DNA of 64,000 nucleotides from Diplonema japonicum (Eukaryota; Euglenozoa; Diplonemea; Diplonemida; Diplonemidae), in NCBI GenBank assembly GCA_964019335.1, contig OZ025673.1:496001-560000 (forward strand). Reading direction: 5' to 3'. Under the pieces are notes generated by a model. That model worked only from the letters and a program-made list of their open reading frames with translations. It had not been told where the DNA came from and made no database searches. Numbering within the stretch: the first letter of the stretch is position 1; each line of letters begins with the position of its first letter. Of this stretch, positions 41,443-50,263 are shown piece after piece. The position numbers and the translations under genes are program-made.

Positions 41443-41484
<42 letters not shown>

Positions 41485-41568
41485 CTTTAATAAATTTTTT
41501 TGGTTTCTTGACCCTTTTTTTTTTTTCTTTTCTTTCCTTCTTTTTTTTTTTTTTTTTTTTTTTCCAAC
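37386..41568. other. 4.2-kb gene-poor low-complexity region
   Basis: Almost entirely homopolymer-rich DNA. It includes the longest run in the window (54 T at 39415-39468), T runs near 40225, 40560, 41040 and 41444-41484, and G runs near 37863, 38927, 39939 and 40325. Frames are Phe/Lys/Pro/Gly translations of these runs. I saw no gene, tRNA or structured RNA. A 41-nt element at 41238-41278 recurs at 51458-51499. Confidence 0.6.
41238..41278 (+). repeat. Short dispersed element, copy a
   Basis: Begins AATGGGG after an A-rich run, contains TTGCAACACTA and ends AGTGTGCA. It matches 51458-51499 at about 36 of 42 positions in the same orientation and in a similar setting (after poly-A, in a spacer). 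Confidence 0.55.
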
Positions 41569-42711
41569 TCACAAAACATGAGGCAACGGCGCCCATGCCT
41601 GGGGCTGTGTCAAAGCCCCAGTAAGCTGTGCGGAATACCACAAAGGGTTCACATGGATGAGGTGGCAATCAACTTTGTTGCGGCAGCCTTTAGCCGATAG
41701 GTGGTTTGGGCAAACATTCACCTGCGCGGGTACGGGGTGGCCATGGTAGCAGGCAAGACCTGCTGTGGGCTCGAGGCACTCCTTAGGAAGAAGGACGCCT
41801 GTCTGTGAGAACAACATAGGAAGCGGTGCCTTCACGGGGACAGGGGACCCCAGGTCGTCCAAGTTGAGCCCTCTGCAGAGGTGCACACCATCACAGTTAA
41901 CATTCATCTTACAGTACCCATCAATGTGGTACTTGCACAGGCTAGTGGTCTGCACCGTGACCTGGCCAGAGGATGCTTTAGCCAGCGCCCGAAGTCCTTT
42001 AGTGACGATGACCCTGTCGCTGGGCACAGGGCTGCCCCCCACTACCAGCTCACGTTCCCAAGGCATGGTCACAGGGATGGCCAAGTGATGGTTGCAGCAC
42101 CCTTGCTTGCGCCACTGTTCGTGCTTCACATGGATGTTGGGGCACCTCCGTCTCCGTGTGCACCCCTTAGGGGACAGATACGAGCTGCAGTACTCCGGCA
42201 TCACCTTCTCCTCGTCATCTGATCCCGTCACCACTGCAAGCTGTCTGTACTGGTCCCGTCCAAGAGTGTCCTCCGTGTGTCCGAACTTCACGCCCACCTT
42301 CTTCTTGGTGACCGGGTCGACGGCGTGCACCACCTTGATGAAGCCCTTCGGTTCTGCCCCGTTCTTGATTGCAGCGTCCCTGTACCCCTGCAGCACACCG
42401 GGCCTCACGTGGATCTGATTGCAGACCGTGCCCAGCGTGCATCCGCTCTTGGCTCCCGTCTTGGAGTCCATCGGGTGGTTGTCGTTGCACAGGATTGCCT
42501 TCCTCTTCACTGCGTAGTTTGCAAGCCCCTCCGTCATCTCCAGCTCCCGGGACTGCATCTTGATACGCACATTGAGCACAGGGTCGTGCACGTCCACATC
42601 GTCGGGGATCCCGACACGCGGGCTCACCTCAGGCGACAGCAGCTGGGGGGGACCTTCGAAGTCCTCGTCAAAGTCAAGAGCAAGTGTGTGCATGGTGAGC
42701 TCAGGGACCAT
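41569..42711 (-). CDS. CCCH-type zinc-finger protein, 380 residues
   Basis: Single exon. It holds at least three CCCH-like fingers: CSSYLSPKGC..RRRCPNIH (C-x8-C-x5-C-x3-H), CKYHIDGYCKMNVNCDGVH (C-x7-C-x5-C-x3-H) and CPNHLSAKGC..KVDCHLIH near the C-terminus. A further Cys/His cluster (CTLGTVCNQIH) occurs near residue 91. The closing IH or VH of each finger is notable. Such proteins bind RNA, so a role in mRNA fate is likely. It is more diverged from the four-finger protein at the left end than a recent duplicate would be. The ATG at 42711 follows a TTACATTTCAG acceptor by about 35 nt, and the coiled-coil gene upstream stops 58 nt before it. Confidence 0.85.
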   Translation of the reverse strand: MVPELTMHTLALDFDEDFEGPPQLLSPEVSPRVGIPDDVDVHDPVLNVRIKMQSRELEMTEGLANYAVKRKAILCNDNHPMDSKTGAKSGCTLGTVCNQIHVRPGVLQGYRDAAIKNGAEPKGFIKVVHAVDPVTKKKVGVKFGHTEDTLGRDQYRQLAVVTGSDDEEKVMPEYCSSYLSPKGCTRRRRCPNIHVKHEQWRKQGCCNHHLAIPVTMPWERELVVGGSPVPSDRVIVTKGLRALAKASSGQVTVQTTSLCKYHIDGYCKMNVNCDGVHLCRGLNLDDLGSPVPVKAPLPMLFSQTGVLLPKECLEPTAGLACYHGHPVPAQVNVCPNHLSAKGCRNKVDCHLIHVNPLWYSAQLTGALTQPQAWAPLPHVL

Positions 42712-42746
42712 TGTAACTGTGGGATATTCGCTTGAGAAAAGGGAAG

Positions 42747-42749
42747 CTG
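42747..42749 (-). promoter_or_regulatory. Putative trans-splice acceptor (CAG)
   Basis: In gene sense, TTTTTTCTTACATTTCAG lies within the 58-nt gap between the stop of the coiled-coil gene and the ATG of the CCCH gene. This is the clearest pyrimidine tract plus AG between two closely spaced genes in the window. Confidence 0.5.
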
Positions 42750-42769
42750 AAATGTAAGAAAAAAGGAAT

Positions 42770-44248
42770 TTACAGCACTACCTCCACGGAAGTAGGAGGG
42801 GGTGCGGGCGAGCCCACCGTGCTTTCATCCTCACATTTTATCAGCAGCTGGCGCAGCTTGGAGACCTGCTGTGTGGGTGTCGTGTTGTAGGAGAGCAGCG
42901 GCGAGAGCACCAGCTGCGCCTCGTTCTGGACCTGCTTCCCGTGGTTGTTGACATTCTTCCAGCAGCTCTCTAAGTTAGAAACCAGCATGTTGTGCCTGTG
43001 ATGTCTTTGGACCGCTTTGCTTCGCATCATGTTTTCCTTGTGTTCCTGCCTCTTTCTAGCCCGTGCTGCTTTGACCACCTTCTGTGTGTTGTTGTGAGCC
43101 AACATGTCTAGGCTTTCCTGCTTCGACCGTGTCACCACGTCCTGGTGGTCCTTGCTGAACTGGTCGGAGATGTCGTTGAACATCTCCTGCTGGTCCCGCT
43201 CTTTCCGCACTAGCTCTTCGTACCTCTCGAGCACTCCACGTCGCCTGCCTTCAGCGGCTACCTGCGACTCATTGATGTCCTCGTTTGCTGCATGCAGGCC
43301 TGACCGCCACATGTGGTACTTCACATTTTGCTCTGACAGTTTTTGCAACACCTTTTCTCTTCTTGTTTCCGTTATTATGTGTGCCTTCTCTTTGATATGC
43401 TCGGCGTGGGCCTGTTTGTGGCAGGATTTCGCTGTTGTCGTCTCCAATCGACGCTTCTCAAGCGTCAGCACCTTCTTCCTTCTCTCTGTCTCGTTCTTTT
43501 CGCTGTCCGCAACACTCCGTTCATGGCTGTCGTTCACAAGCTCCTTCCCTTTCTGATTCGCACGCAAGGATTCGTTAAAGGTTTCCGCCATCGCCTTCAC
43601 CTTTTCTGCGAGAATCCCGTTTCGCCTTCTGTGTCCCGCCCGACGGCGTTCCTCCTGTGTCTTAGCTCTCTCCTCTTTGAGGCTTGCAACTTGGTCTCTG
43701 TGCTTCTGCATCTGTTCTAGATACTTGGCACGATTCGTGAGGTTGGTTTTACGCCTCTCGTCTGCCTCCCTCCGTTTCTTGTTAGCCTCCGAGAGGCGCT
43801 GGTACCGCTCTTGAAGAACCTGCGAGTCGTGCGACATCTTTGCATTGTGGTCTTTGATCTCCGCTGTCTTCTTTGCAATGATCAGTGCTAAGGTGTGCCT
43901 CACGCAAGCCTTCTTTGAGGCGATCCGGTTCTCAGCAATGTCCCGCAGCGTCAGGCGCTCCTTTTCCCTCCTCCGCAACTCTTCTGCCTTCTTTTGCTCT
44001 TCATTCTCGAGTTTTGCAGCCTCTTCATCTAGTTGCGACAACAGCCCGAGGCGAGTCCTCTCCCGCAGCGCCATTCTTCGCTGTATCACGTCCTCTGGCA
44101 GCTTTCTGCTCTCAACGTCACTCCTCTTAACAGGCCGCAGTTCATCCTTATGAATCCCCAAGCGCAGCATCGCCTCACGCAGCACTCTCGGCTCGTGCAC
44201 CTTCACCTTTGGCGATGGGGGGTGTGGAATGAGCACTCCATTTTCCAT
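42770..44248 (-). CDS. Coiled-coil protein, 492 residues
   Basis: Single-exon, highly charged alpha-helical protein. From about residue 55 to 420 it is almost continuous Lys/Arg/Glu-rich heptad-like sequence (EEAAKLENEEQKKAEELRRR, RYQRLSEANKKRREADERRK). The N-terminal 50 residues (VLIPHPPSPKVKVHEPRVL) and the C-terminal 40 are non-helical and Pro-rich. There is no enzymatic motif. The composition fits a cytoskeletal or axonemal structural protein, as for the two coiled-coil genes at 55-60 kb, but no specific homologue is recognised. It begins 41 nt downstream of the glycosyltransferase gene. Confidence 0.8.
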   Translation of the reverse strand: MENGVLIPHPPSPKVKVHEPRVLREAMLRLGIHKDELRPVKRSDVESRKLPEDVIQRRMALRERTRLGLLSQLDEEAAKLENEEQKKAEELRRREKERLTLRDIAENRIASKKACVRHTLALIIAKKTAEIKDHNAKMSHDSQVLQERYQRLSEANKKRREADERRKTNLTNRAKYLEQMQKHRDQVASLKEERAKTQEERRRAGHRRRNGILAEKVKAMAETFNESLRANQKGKELVNDSHERSVADSEKNETERRKKVLTLEKRRLETTTAKSCHKQAHAEHIKEKAHIITETRREKVLQKLSEQNVKYHMWRSGLHAANEDINESQVAAEGRRRGVLERYEELVRKERDQQEMFNDISDQFSKDHQDVVTRSKQESLDMLAHNNTQKVVKAARARKRQEHKENMMRSKAVQRHHRHNMLVSNLESCWKNVNNHGKQVQNEAQLVLSPLLSYNTTPTQQVSKLRQLLIKCEDESTVGSPAPPPTSVEVVL

Positions 44249-44270
44249 TTTTGCCTTTCTGCTTAGAGCT

Positions 44271-44273
44271 CTG
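44271..44273 (-). promoter_or_regulatory. Putative trans-splice acceptor (CAG)
   Basis: Gene-sense ACATTTTCTGAACAG sits inside the 41-nt interval between the glycosyltransferase stop (44290-44292) and the coiled-coil start (44248). With 16 nt of 3' sequence before it and about 22 nt of leader after it, there is no room for an independent promoter and terminator. Confidence 0.45.
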
Positions 44274-44289
44274 TTCAGAAAATGTAATA

Positions 44290-45714
44290 CTACTGTAACT
44301 GCGTTTCAAGGTCACTGAAAGCCGTACGTAAGTGGGCCATCACCTCTTCGTGCTGCACCCTGTAAGAGCCCCCTTCGTGGGGTATCATGTGGTAGGTAAG
44401 CGCAAGGCGTGCGGAAGTCGTGTAGTAGCAGAGGTTGGCCTTGTGGTAGGGGATCATTTCAATGACATGTGCAGGGGGCGACATGAAGAGGATGTTGGCG
44501 AGGTTGGCACCGTGGGGGCCAAAGACAGTCCCGGAGGTGCGAAAAAGGTGGAGCTGCTTGAGGACAGGCAGCCCAAGGTGGACCTTGAAGGTCTTGTGCT
44601 GGAAGGTTTTCGTTACGTTTAAAAGTACTTCCCTGTAGTTTGAGGGCATCCTGCTGTTGTGTTTGCGCTCAGCAAGCACGACTCTGTCGGCTTTGGTGGT
44701 TTCCTGCGGCAGCGGGCTTAGACCATCGAACACCACCCGCCTTAAGATGAAGAGGGTGCCCGTGAAGACGTTCCCACAGCGCTGGGGTTGTGGGAAATAC
44801 AACTTTTTGAAGAGGTAGTTGCCTGGTTTCAAGATCTGCTCTTTGCCGACGCCTAGAATCTCGAGAAACCTCATTTGGAAGGAGCTCTTGACAGGAAGAA
44901 CTAGTTTGGCATCTCTGTTGTGCTTGAGAACAGCAGCAACAAGTGCCACACGAGGGAGATGCTCGTGCGTCCAATGGAAGTACCCCCCACACCATGAATC
45001 GCACACGACAGCCCCTTGGTCATACGTCACCCATGTCGAAGGTGGTTTCCTGGGTGCCTCCCATAGACAAGCGCCAGTACCATATGTTCTATTGCACATC
45101 ACAGCATACCCTTTCTGCACCCAAGCGTTGCGAAAAACAGCAACATATGAAGGCGGCTGCCAAGGGAGCCTCTGGGCATGGGACACCACAGTGCTGGTGT
45201 TGACTGTGGGGACAAAGGCGGCTTTCCACCCTCCGAAAGGCTTTGTGATGTCGAACCGCGTGTTGTATGAGATTGGGATGTCCGTGCGCACCTCGGCACT
45301 CTCTTCCGATAAACGCACCACTTCTACCGAAGGGTCAGCTTCCAGTGTCTCTAGAAACCTCTTTGTCGTCACCTCTCCAGGCCGTGGCTTCCTGTGGTTG
45401 TACTCGATGCGTTTCATTTTTACACCATCTGGGCATGTCCCCTCTTCGTGCCACGTCACTTCTGGTGCAAGGAACTTCTTGAACGGCTGAAGCAAGTCAA
45501 CTTTTTCTCTCAGCTCCTTTGCCACATGTCTTTTTAACTTTACTTTTACCTCGCTATGCAAACGCTGTCTTCCCACTAAACCCTGTCCCCTGACCACTGA
45601 ACCTTGTCTCCTCACTACTAAGTCCTGTCCCCCCACCGCGAACAGCATCAGCACCGCAAGCCCCACACCGAGCGTGCCGAGTAACAGCGTTGCCAATAGG
45701 CATCTTACCCTCAT
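44290..45714 (-). CDS. GT61/DUF563-type glycosyltransferase, type II membrane
   Basis: A 474-residue single-exon protein, probably a Golgi or ER lumenal glycosyltransferase. Residues 5-28 form a signal anchor (CLLATLLLGTLGVGLAVLML). They are followed by a stalk with a small internal repeat (VVRRQGSVVRGQGLVGRQ). The catalytic domain shows the family landmarks: GGYFHWTHEHLPRVAL (243-258), equivalent to the GYWHFLxDxLPR region; an Arg/Ser segment VVLAERKHNSRMPSN (345-359); and GTVFGPHGANLANILFMSPP (395-414), matching the GxHGAxLxNxxFxxP signature. The donor and acceptor sugars cannot be predicted; relatives add xylose, GlcNAc or similar to proteins or glycans. The length is typical. Confidence 0.85.
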   Translation of the reverse strand: MRVRCLLATLLLGTLGVGLAVLMLFAVGGQDLVVRRQGSVVRGQGLVGRQRLHSEVKVKLKRHVAKELREKVDLLQPFKKFLAPEVTWHEEGTCPDGVKMKRIEYNHRKPRPGEVTTKRFLETLEADPSVEVVRLSEESAEVRTDIPISYNTRFDITKPFGGWKAAFVPTVNTSTVVSHAQRLPWQPPSYVAVFRNAWVQKGYAVMCNRTYGTGACLWEAPRKPPSTWVTYDQGAVVCDSWCGGYFHWTHEHLPRVALVAAVLKHNRDAKLVLPVKSSFQMRFLEILGVGKEQILKPGNYLFKKLYFPQPQRCGNVFTGTLFILRRVVFDGLSPLPQETTKADRVVLAERKHNSRMPSNYREVLLNVTKTFQHKTFKVHLGLPVLKQLHLFRTSGTVFGPHGANLANILFMSPPAHVIEMIPYHKANLCYYTTSARLALTYHMIPHEGGSYRVQHEEVMAHLRTAFSDLETQLQ

Positions 45715-45854
45715 ACAAAGGTGTGTAATCCTTCGGTGGTTGTGTTTTCCCTCTTTCTTAGAGATGGCAGTAGGTCGCTGAGCGTTTTTATTTTCTTTCT
45801 AATGTGTTTACGTTCTTTCTGTTAGTGCACTCTAAAATACAGTCATCATCTAAA

Positions 45855-47626
45855 TCAACTGGGCTGCTGGGTAACATGCTCAGACTCTGCCCACAAGGCG
45901 AACCAGTCAGTCCTGTCACTGCCAGCTAGCGTGCGCAGAAGCTCGATGGAAGCCTTGTCATGATGGAAGAGGGCGAACTCATCCCGGAGTGCAATGGAGG
46001 CGACAGAAGAGTCATTGTGATTGAGCTGTATGAGTTGTGTGACCTCCTTTTCATCATACATTTGCAAGCTGGATCCCTACATCGGTGTACCGCTGCTCGA
46101 CCAGCTGCGCGACAGTTGTGTTACACTCGGCAGCCACCCTTTCGTACCCTGCCTTGAAGGCCGGATGCCACGCTGCGGTGTACGGTCCTGGGATGCACTC
46201 TATCAATGGTAAGAAGTCCTGTTGCGTGAGTATGATAATCACATTTTGCACATACATGGTTCAAGGCGTGTCGCTTCAGCACAGCTACAGTGCAAGATAT
46301 GTTATCAGTGCTGCCTGCCTTGAGTGCCTCGTCGCACAGCCGTGCCGCGGCAACAGCAGGGTCCTCGATGCACTGCACGACCGTAGCCATGACACTTTCA
46401 TTGTCCAGTCTATCGAACACCCCGTCGCATCCTATCACCACAATGTCGCCCTCTTCGCAGCGCACCGTTGTTACATCGGGCACCGCCACCAGACCCAGCT
46501 GCTTCTCGTTCCCATCCCCGAAAGCCCTGCTGACAGCCAGCCCGTCTATCCGCTCACCGGTCCACAGGCCCGCTTTCTCCAGTCGTTCTTTCTCTTTCCC
46601 CTCCCCAGGCTTGTGGTCGATTGTGTAGAAGATGATGCGACCAAGCCGCCTGCTCCACACCAATGCCCTGCTGTCTCCTATGTTCCCAATTTGCACGGAG
46701 TACGTGTTGGACGGGATCCCGTCGTAGCTCACCAGCGCCATGCACGCCGTGCTCCCTCCCTGCTCAGACGACTGCAGGATGATGTCGTCCACGTCAGTGC
46801 ACTGCATCACTATCTCCTCCTCTGTCATAGGCCATTCGTATTTTTCAATCTCGGCAGGGAGGATGGTGCTCACTGCCACGGCGACGTCAGAACCCCCGTG
46901 CCCGTCGCACACGAGCAGCATTCCCTTCTGCGTCATGGCGTGTGCGTCCTCCATGGTGCAGCGCCAGCCCTGCATTGCTGACAGGCCAGACACAAAGGAG
47001 CTGGTGAACATGCGGTGGATGGTTTTGCATGTGTTAGCTCGCGGCATGAAAATATCGCCGAGGCCCGCACCCGCAGGCTTCAAACTTTTGGGCGACTCCC
47101 ACTTTCCATCGACAAAAGGTGACACAGAGGCAATCTGCCGCCTGGGCGAAACGGGCTCTTCGATAAGCAGCGTGTCGGTGATAACGACTTTTGCGAGTGC
47201 CCACTGCCCACTCTTGACCATGTCCCAGGAGGGCACCTGGTGTGGGAGGCTCATTCCCTGGTGTGAAGTACTGGATGAAACAGCACCTTTGTTGAGTGGC
47301 ACCTTGGCTGGGTCGTCAGCTAGCATCCACCACCCGCTTGCTGTGCTGTACAGCACGTTGGCGCCACACCGCCATGTGGGCATCCCGTTCACGTTCTCAT
47401 GTACTTTATACATCCCGTCGTAGAGTGCCTCTTCTTCGCATGAGACCCACACGCGCGGTGGCACGTACTGCTTGCTGGGATCCATCTTGCTCTTCAGATA
47501 CCTCAGTATCCATTTCCCTGGGTTCAGCGGCCTCACCTCGCTGTGGAGCATCCTCCGCATCATTTCATCGAAGAGTTGCGGGATCTCTTTCTCCGCCAGG
47601 TACGCGACGTTTTCCTCGCTATCCAT
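45855..47626 (-). CDS. PP2C-type protein phosphatase with N-terminal extension (3 exons)
   Basis: Exons 46256-47626, 46060-46218 and 45855-46025 give 566 residues. The two introns are only 37 and 34 nt and begin GTATG. Metal-dependent Ser/Thr phosphatase motifs are complete: RCTMEDAH (222-229), CDGHGG (240-245), IGDSRAL (316-322), TIDHKP (335-340), LAVSRAFGD (363-371), IGCDGVFD (398-405) and STDNISC (439-445). The metal-binding aspartates are therefore present and the enzyme should be active. The first 200 residues are an unusual extension that includes a Trp/Cys-rich block (GMPTWRCGANVLYSTASGWWMLADDP), a compact motif I do not recognise in standard PP2Cs. I start at the ATG at 47626, just after CACGCAG; 15 more codons are open upstream. 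Confidence 0.9.
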
Positions 47627-47743
47627 CACCTGCGTGCGTGCGGTGGAGCAGAGTAATAGGTGCAACGGCACATTGGATCATCATGATCATAAGAAGAAAT
47701 AGAACATGTAAGAAATGGAGAGAAGAAAAAAAAGGGAACATCG

Positions 47744-49855
47744 CTACGGTGCTGCCTTCAACCAGCACGCGACGTCGTGCAGGTCTTCGTAGAATCGCAG
47801 CGGCCGTTCCCAGACATCGGCGTCCTCAGGTTCCCTGTTGCCCATCCAGTCACGGAAGGACTCGTTCACTGTGGGGGTTGCTCTGAACGGCCGCACGTCG
47901 GTATAATCCCATTGTGCTTCGCACAGCTCATTGTACTTCTCCTCTGTAATTGACTCATCTGCGTCGGCTGTGTTTACCCACGTCAAAGGGACGAATACTC
48001 GCACAGGGAGAGCCCTGGTGTGCACGATGAGCTCCCCTTCCTTCATCTCCCAACTATGTGGGTCGCCGTTCGCACTGCACACATGGCTCACTGACATCGA
48101 GGCACCTTCCTTAGGCCGTAGCAGCACGCATTCCGTTCCGTAGGTATGTTCGCCAACAGGTTCCCACTCGCACGTCACTTCGCGCCCCGTCTCACGTGCT
48201 ATAACTGCTGGTCCCATGCCCTCCCACAACATCGTCCACTGCTCGAAGATGTATTGCAGATGCAGCACGATTGCATACACACAGCCAACTCTGAAGTCAT
48301 ACTCGAGCTGCGCATACTTAAAGGGCACTGCCCCCGCCAGCGACGCTTGTGCATAATACGCCTCTAGACAGTCCTTTGCAGGGAGGGGCTCTTCATCCTT
48401 CAGCCAGCAAGAGTACCAGGCATATGCCAACTCACCGGCAGGGTGCGAGGTACTCCACTCTGCAAAATCATAGAAAATTATCTCGTTTCCGTGCATGAAG
48501 GAGTTCCACAAGTGACAGTCGCCTCTGCAAACAGTGCGCACCTCCGACATCCTGCCCACGTAGGCAGGGAGGTTTTGGAAAAGTTTGTCGTACTCACGCA
48601 AGTAGGCTTCAGGCACCTTCTGGAACCTTACAAATCTGGCGAGTCCATGCCGCAGCTTTGCGACAACGCTCTCCGTGAGCGGCCCCTTCCAATGGGGTGC
48701 CCCTGCGAAAGGACCGAAGGTCCACACAGCATGTGGCCTGCCGCTATTCACAAGTAAGTCAGGCTCTAGCGGGTAATTTGGCCACCACTGAGGCACCTTG
48801 TGAGGCTTCTGTGCGAAGAACACCGAGTGCAGTCTTGCCAACGCCGTGTACATGACCTCCCAGTCGGAGGATTGCGTGCCGCGCACGTCGTGCATTGTCA
48901 TGTTCTCGAGGAGAACATTCCCGTGTTTGTCTTTGCAACCACCCCAGTACATCACGGGAACACGCACTGCGCCCTTCAGGAGCGGCGCCACCTCACGGTA
49001 GAACCATATCTCCCTCGCCGCAACTCCCACATCCTCCGACCAGTCGCTGGGGCCGCACGCCTTCAGGATGAGGCTCTCAGGGACGTGCTCCTTGGAGTGT
49101 GTCTGGATGCTGTAGACGGTGCTTTGTGCACCTTGTTCTGCAATGGGGAAGAAGTCGATGTCCATCTTGAGAGGGCTGCCGGCGAAGGAGCCTACCCTTC
49201 GCGATGGTGAGAAAGAAGAGGCCCGCCTGAGGTAGACCTCGTCGAACACGGTGCTGGTGGTGCGGGACCGCAAGGGGGATGTGTGGCTGGGTTCGGTGTC
49301 GACGCTGATGTGTGTGAGGTTGGTACGCAGACCGCTCTGCTTGAGGACGTCTGAGACCCAGCCGGCGGTGATGTCGGCGGGAATAATAACAACTGGGATG
49401 TCGGTGTCGGCGATGACCTCGGACAAGGTGTCCACGTTGGTGGCTGCGAAGGAGGTGTCCGTCCATGCGCCACGATGCTCCCTCTTCGAAGCGACGGTCT
49501 TGCAGGGAGGTATGACAACGCCTTTGATAGTGCAGTGGTCCTGCGAAAAGTGGTCGGCAAGGAACCTGAGAGGCTCCTCAGGACGCACCTCAAGGAGGCA
49601 GCGCAGGGCAGTGTCGATGGTGCCTCGAAGAGCAACGCGCTCCATGTAGCCCTGTGCCGTCTCGCCCTCAAGATGGGGACTGCACGGCGGCTCCATGATC
49701 TGGGAGTCGGGTGAATGAGATGCAAGTTCAAAGAAGGCCGAGAGGAAAGACCGCACGCCAGGAGGCCGGTGGCGGGTGAGGTGTTGGACAGCAGTGTTCA
49801 TAAAGGTGTGCACATCATGGGAACGGAGATACTCGCAGTGGGGGTGCATCGCCAT
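47744..49855 (-). CDS. RIIa-like plus APH-like kinase-fold fusion protein
   Basis: 703 residues from the ATG at 49855; the frame extends further, but a CCTCCCCTTCAG acceptor lies between. Two N-terminal segments have the RIIa/DPY-30 dimerisation look: residues 8-43 (EYLRSHDVHTFMNTAVQHLTRHRPPGV..FL) and 75-103 (IDTALRCLLEVRPEEPLRFL). Such modules dock on AKAP-like helices in cilia. The C-terminal 400 residues have the aminoglycoside/EcKinase-type fold: Lys in LILKACG (262-268), Glu in REIWFYREV, catalytic-loop-like RGDCHLWNSF (444-453) and metal-binding IIFYDFAEW (459-467). The substrate is unknown. I do not know another example of this combination, so the domain call should be tested; the coding status itself is firm. 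Confidence 0.8.
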   Translation of the reverse strand: MAMHPHCEYLRSHDVHTFMNTAVQHLTRHRPPGVRSFLSAFFELASHSPDSQIMEPPCSPHLEGETAQGYMERVALRGTIDTALRCLLEVRPEEPLRFLADHFSQDHCTIKGVVIPPCKTVASKREHRGAWTDTSFAATNVDTLSEVIADTDIPVVIIPADITAGWVSDVLKQSGLRTNLTHISVDTEPSHTSPLRSRTTSTVFDEVYLRRASSFSPSRRVGSFAGSPLKMDIDFFPIAEQGAQSTVYSIQTHSKEHVPESLILKACGPSDWSEDVGVAAREIWFYREVAPLLKGAVRVPVMYWGGCKDKHGNVLLENMTMHDVRGTQSSDWEVMYTALARLHSVFFAQKPHKVPQWWPNYPLEPDLLVNSGRPHAVWTFGPFAGAPHWKGPLTESVVAKLRHGLARFVRFQKVPEAYLREYDKLFQNLPAYVGRMSEVRTVCRGDCHLWNSFMHGNEIIFYDFAEWSTSHPAGELAYAWYSCWLKDEEPLPAKDCLEAYYAQASLAGAVPFKYAQLEYDFRVGCVYAIVLHLQYIFEQWTMLWEGMGPAVIARETGREVTCEWEPVGEHTYGTECVLLRPKEGASMSVSHVCSANGDPHSWEMKEGELIVHTRALPVRVFVPLTWVNTADADESITEEKYNELCEAQWDYTDVRPFRATPTVNESFRDWMGNREPEDADVWERPLRFYEDLHDVACWLKAAP

Positions 49856-49876
49856 ATGCTTCGTGTCCTGTTGTGA

Positions 49877-49879
49877 CTG
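49877..49879 (-). promoter_or_regulatory. Putative trans-splice acceptor (CAG)
   Basis: Gene-sense TTCCTCCCCTTCAG lies 21 nt before the ATG of the kinase-fold gene and 31 nt after the stop of the small gene upstream. The pyrimidine tract is good. Confidence 0.45.
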
Positions 49880-49910
49880 AAGGGGAGGAATTCTAAAGAC
49901 AAGCAAAAGG

Positions 49911-50263
49911 TCACTTTCCCATGTCCTTCCTCATCTGGTTGGTTCTGGAGTGGTGGAGGTCCATCGCATCACGATCCGCCATCTTCGCGTCTATCAGCCC
50001 CTTCCGTTCCCTCTCCAGCCCCTCCACTAGGCTCGGATACCTCATCCCCTGTAGCTTCCAGAACCCGTTGATGACAGTGGCGCCCAACATACAGCTCGTC
50101 ATCAAGTAGACAGACATCTGGTGCTGGTCGATCTGTGGGCGTATTTATTCTTTTTTTTTTCCGTTTTCTTTTTTTTTCTCCCTCCTCATACCAGCGAGCT
50201 GGACCCTTTCCCCTTGCGGTAGCGTCTTGCAAATGGTTGCAGCATTTTGATTAGCGATTCCAT
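49911..50263 (-). CDS. Small 97-residue protein, possible membrane or mitochondrial subunit (2 exons)
   Basis: Exon 1 is 50192-50263 (24 codons) and exon 2 is 49911-50132, with a 59-nt GTATGA..CACAG intron. The product starts ESLIKMLQPFARRYRKGKG, an Arg/Lys-rich amphipathic start that could be mitochondrial. A moderately hydrophobic stretch follows (MSVYLMTSCMLGATVINGFW), then a charged helical C-terminus ending QMRKDMGK. The layout is like small accessory subunits of respiratory complexes, but I recognise no family. Support comes from the clean splice, the tight fit between neighbours and the shared strand. Confidence 0.65.
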
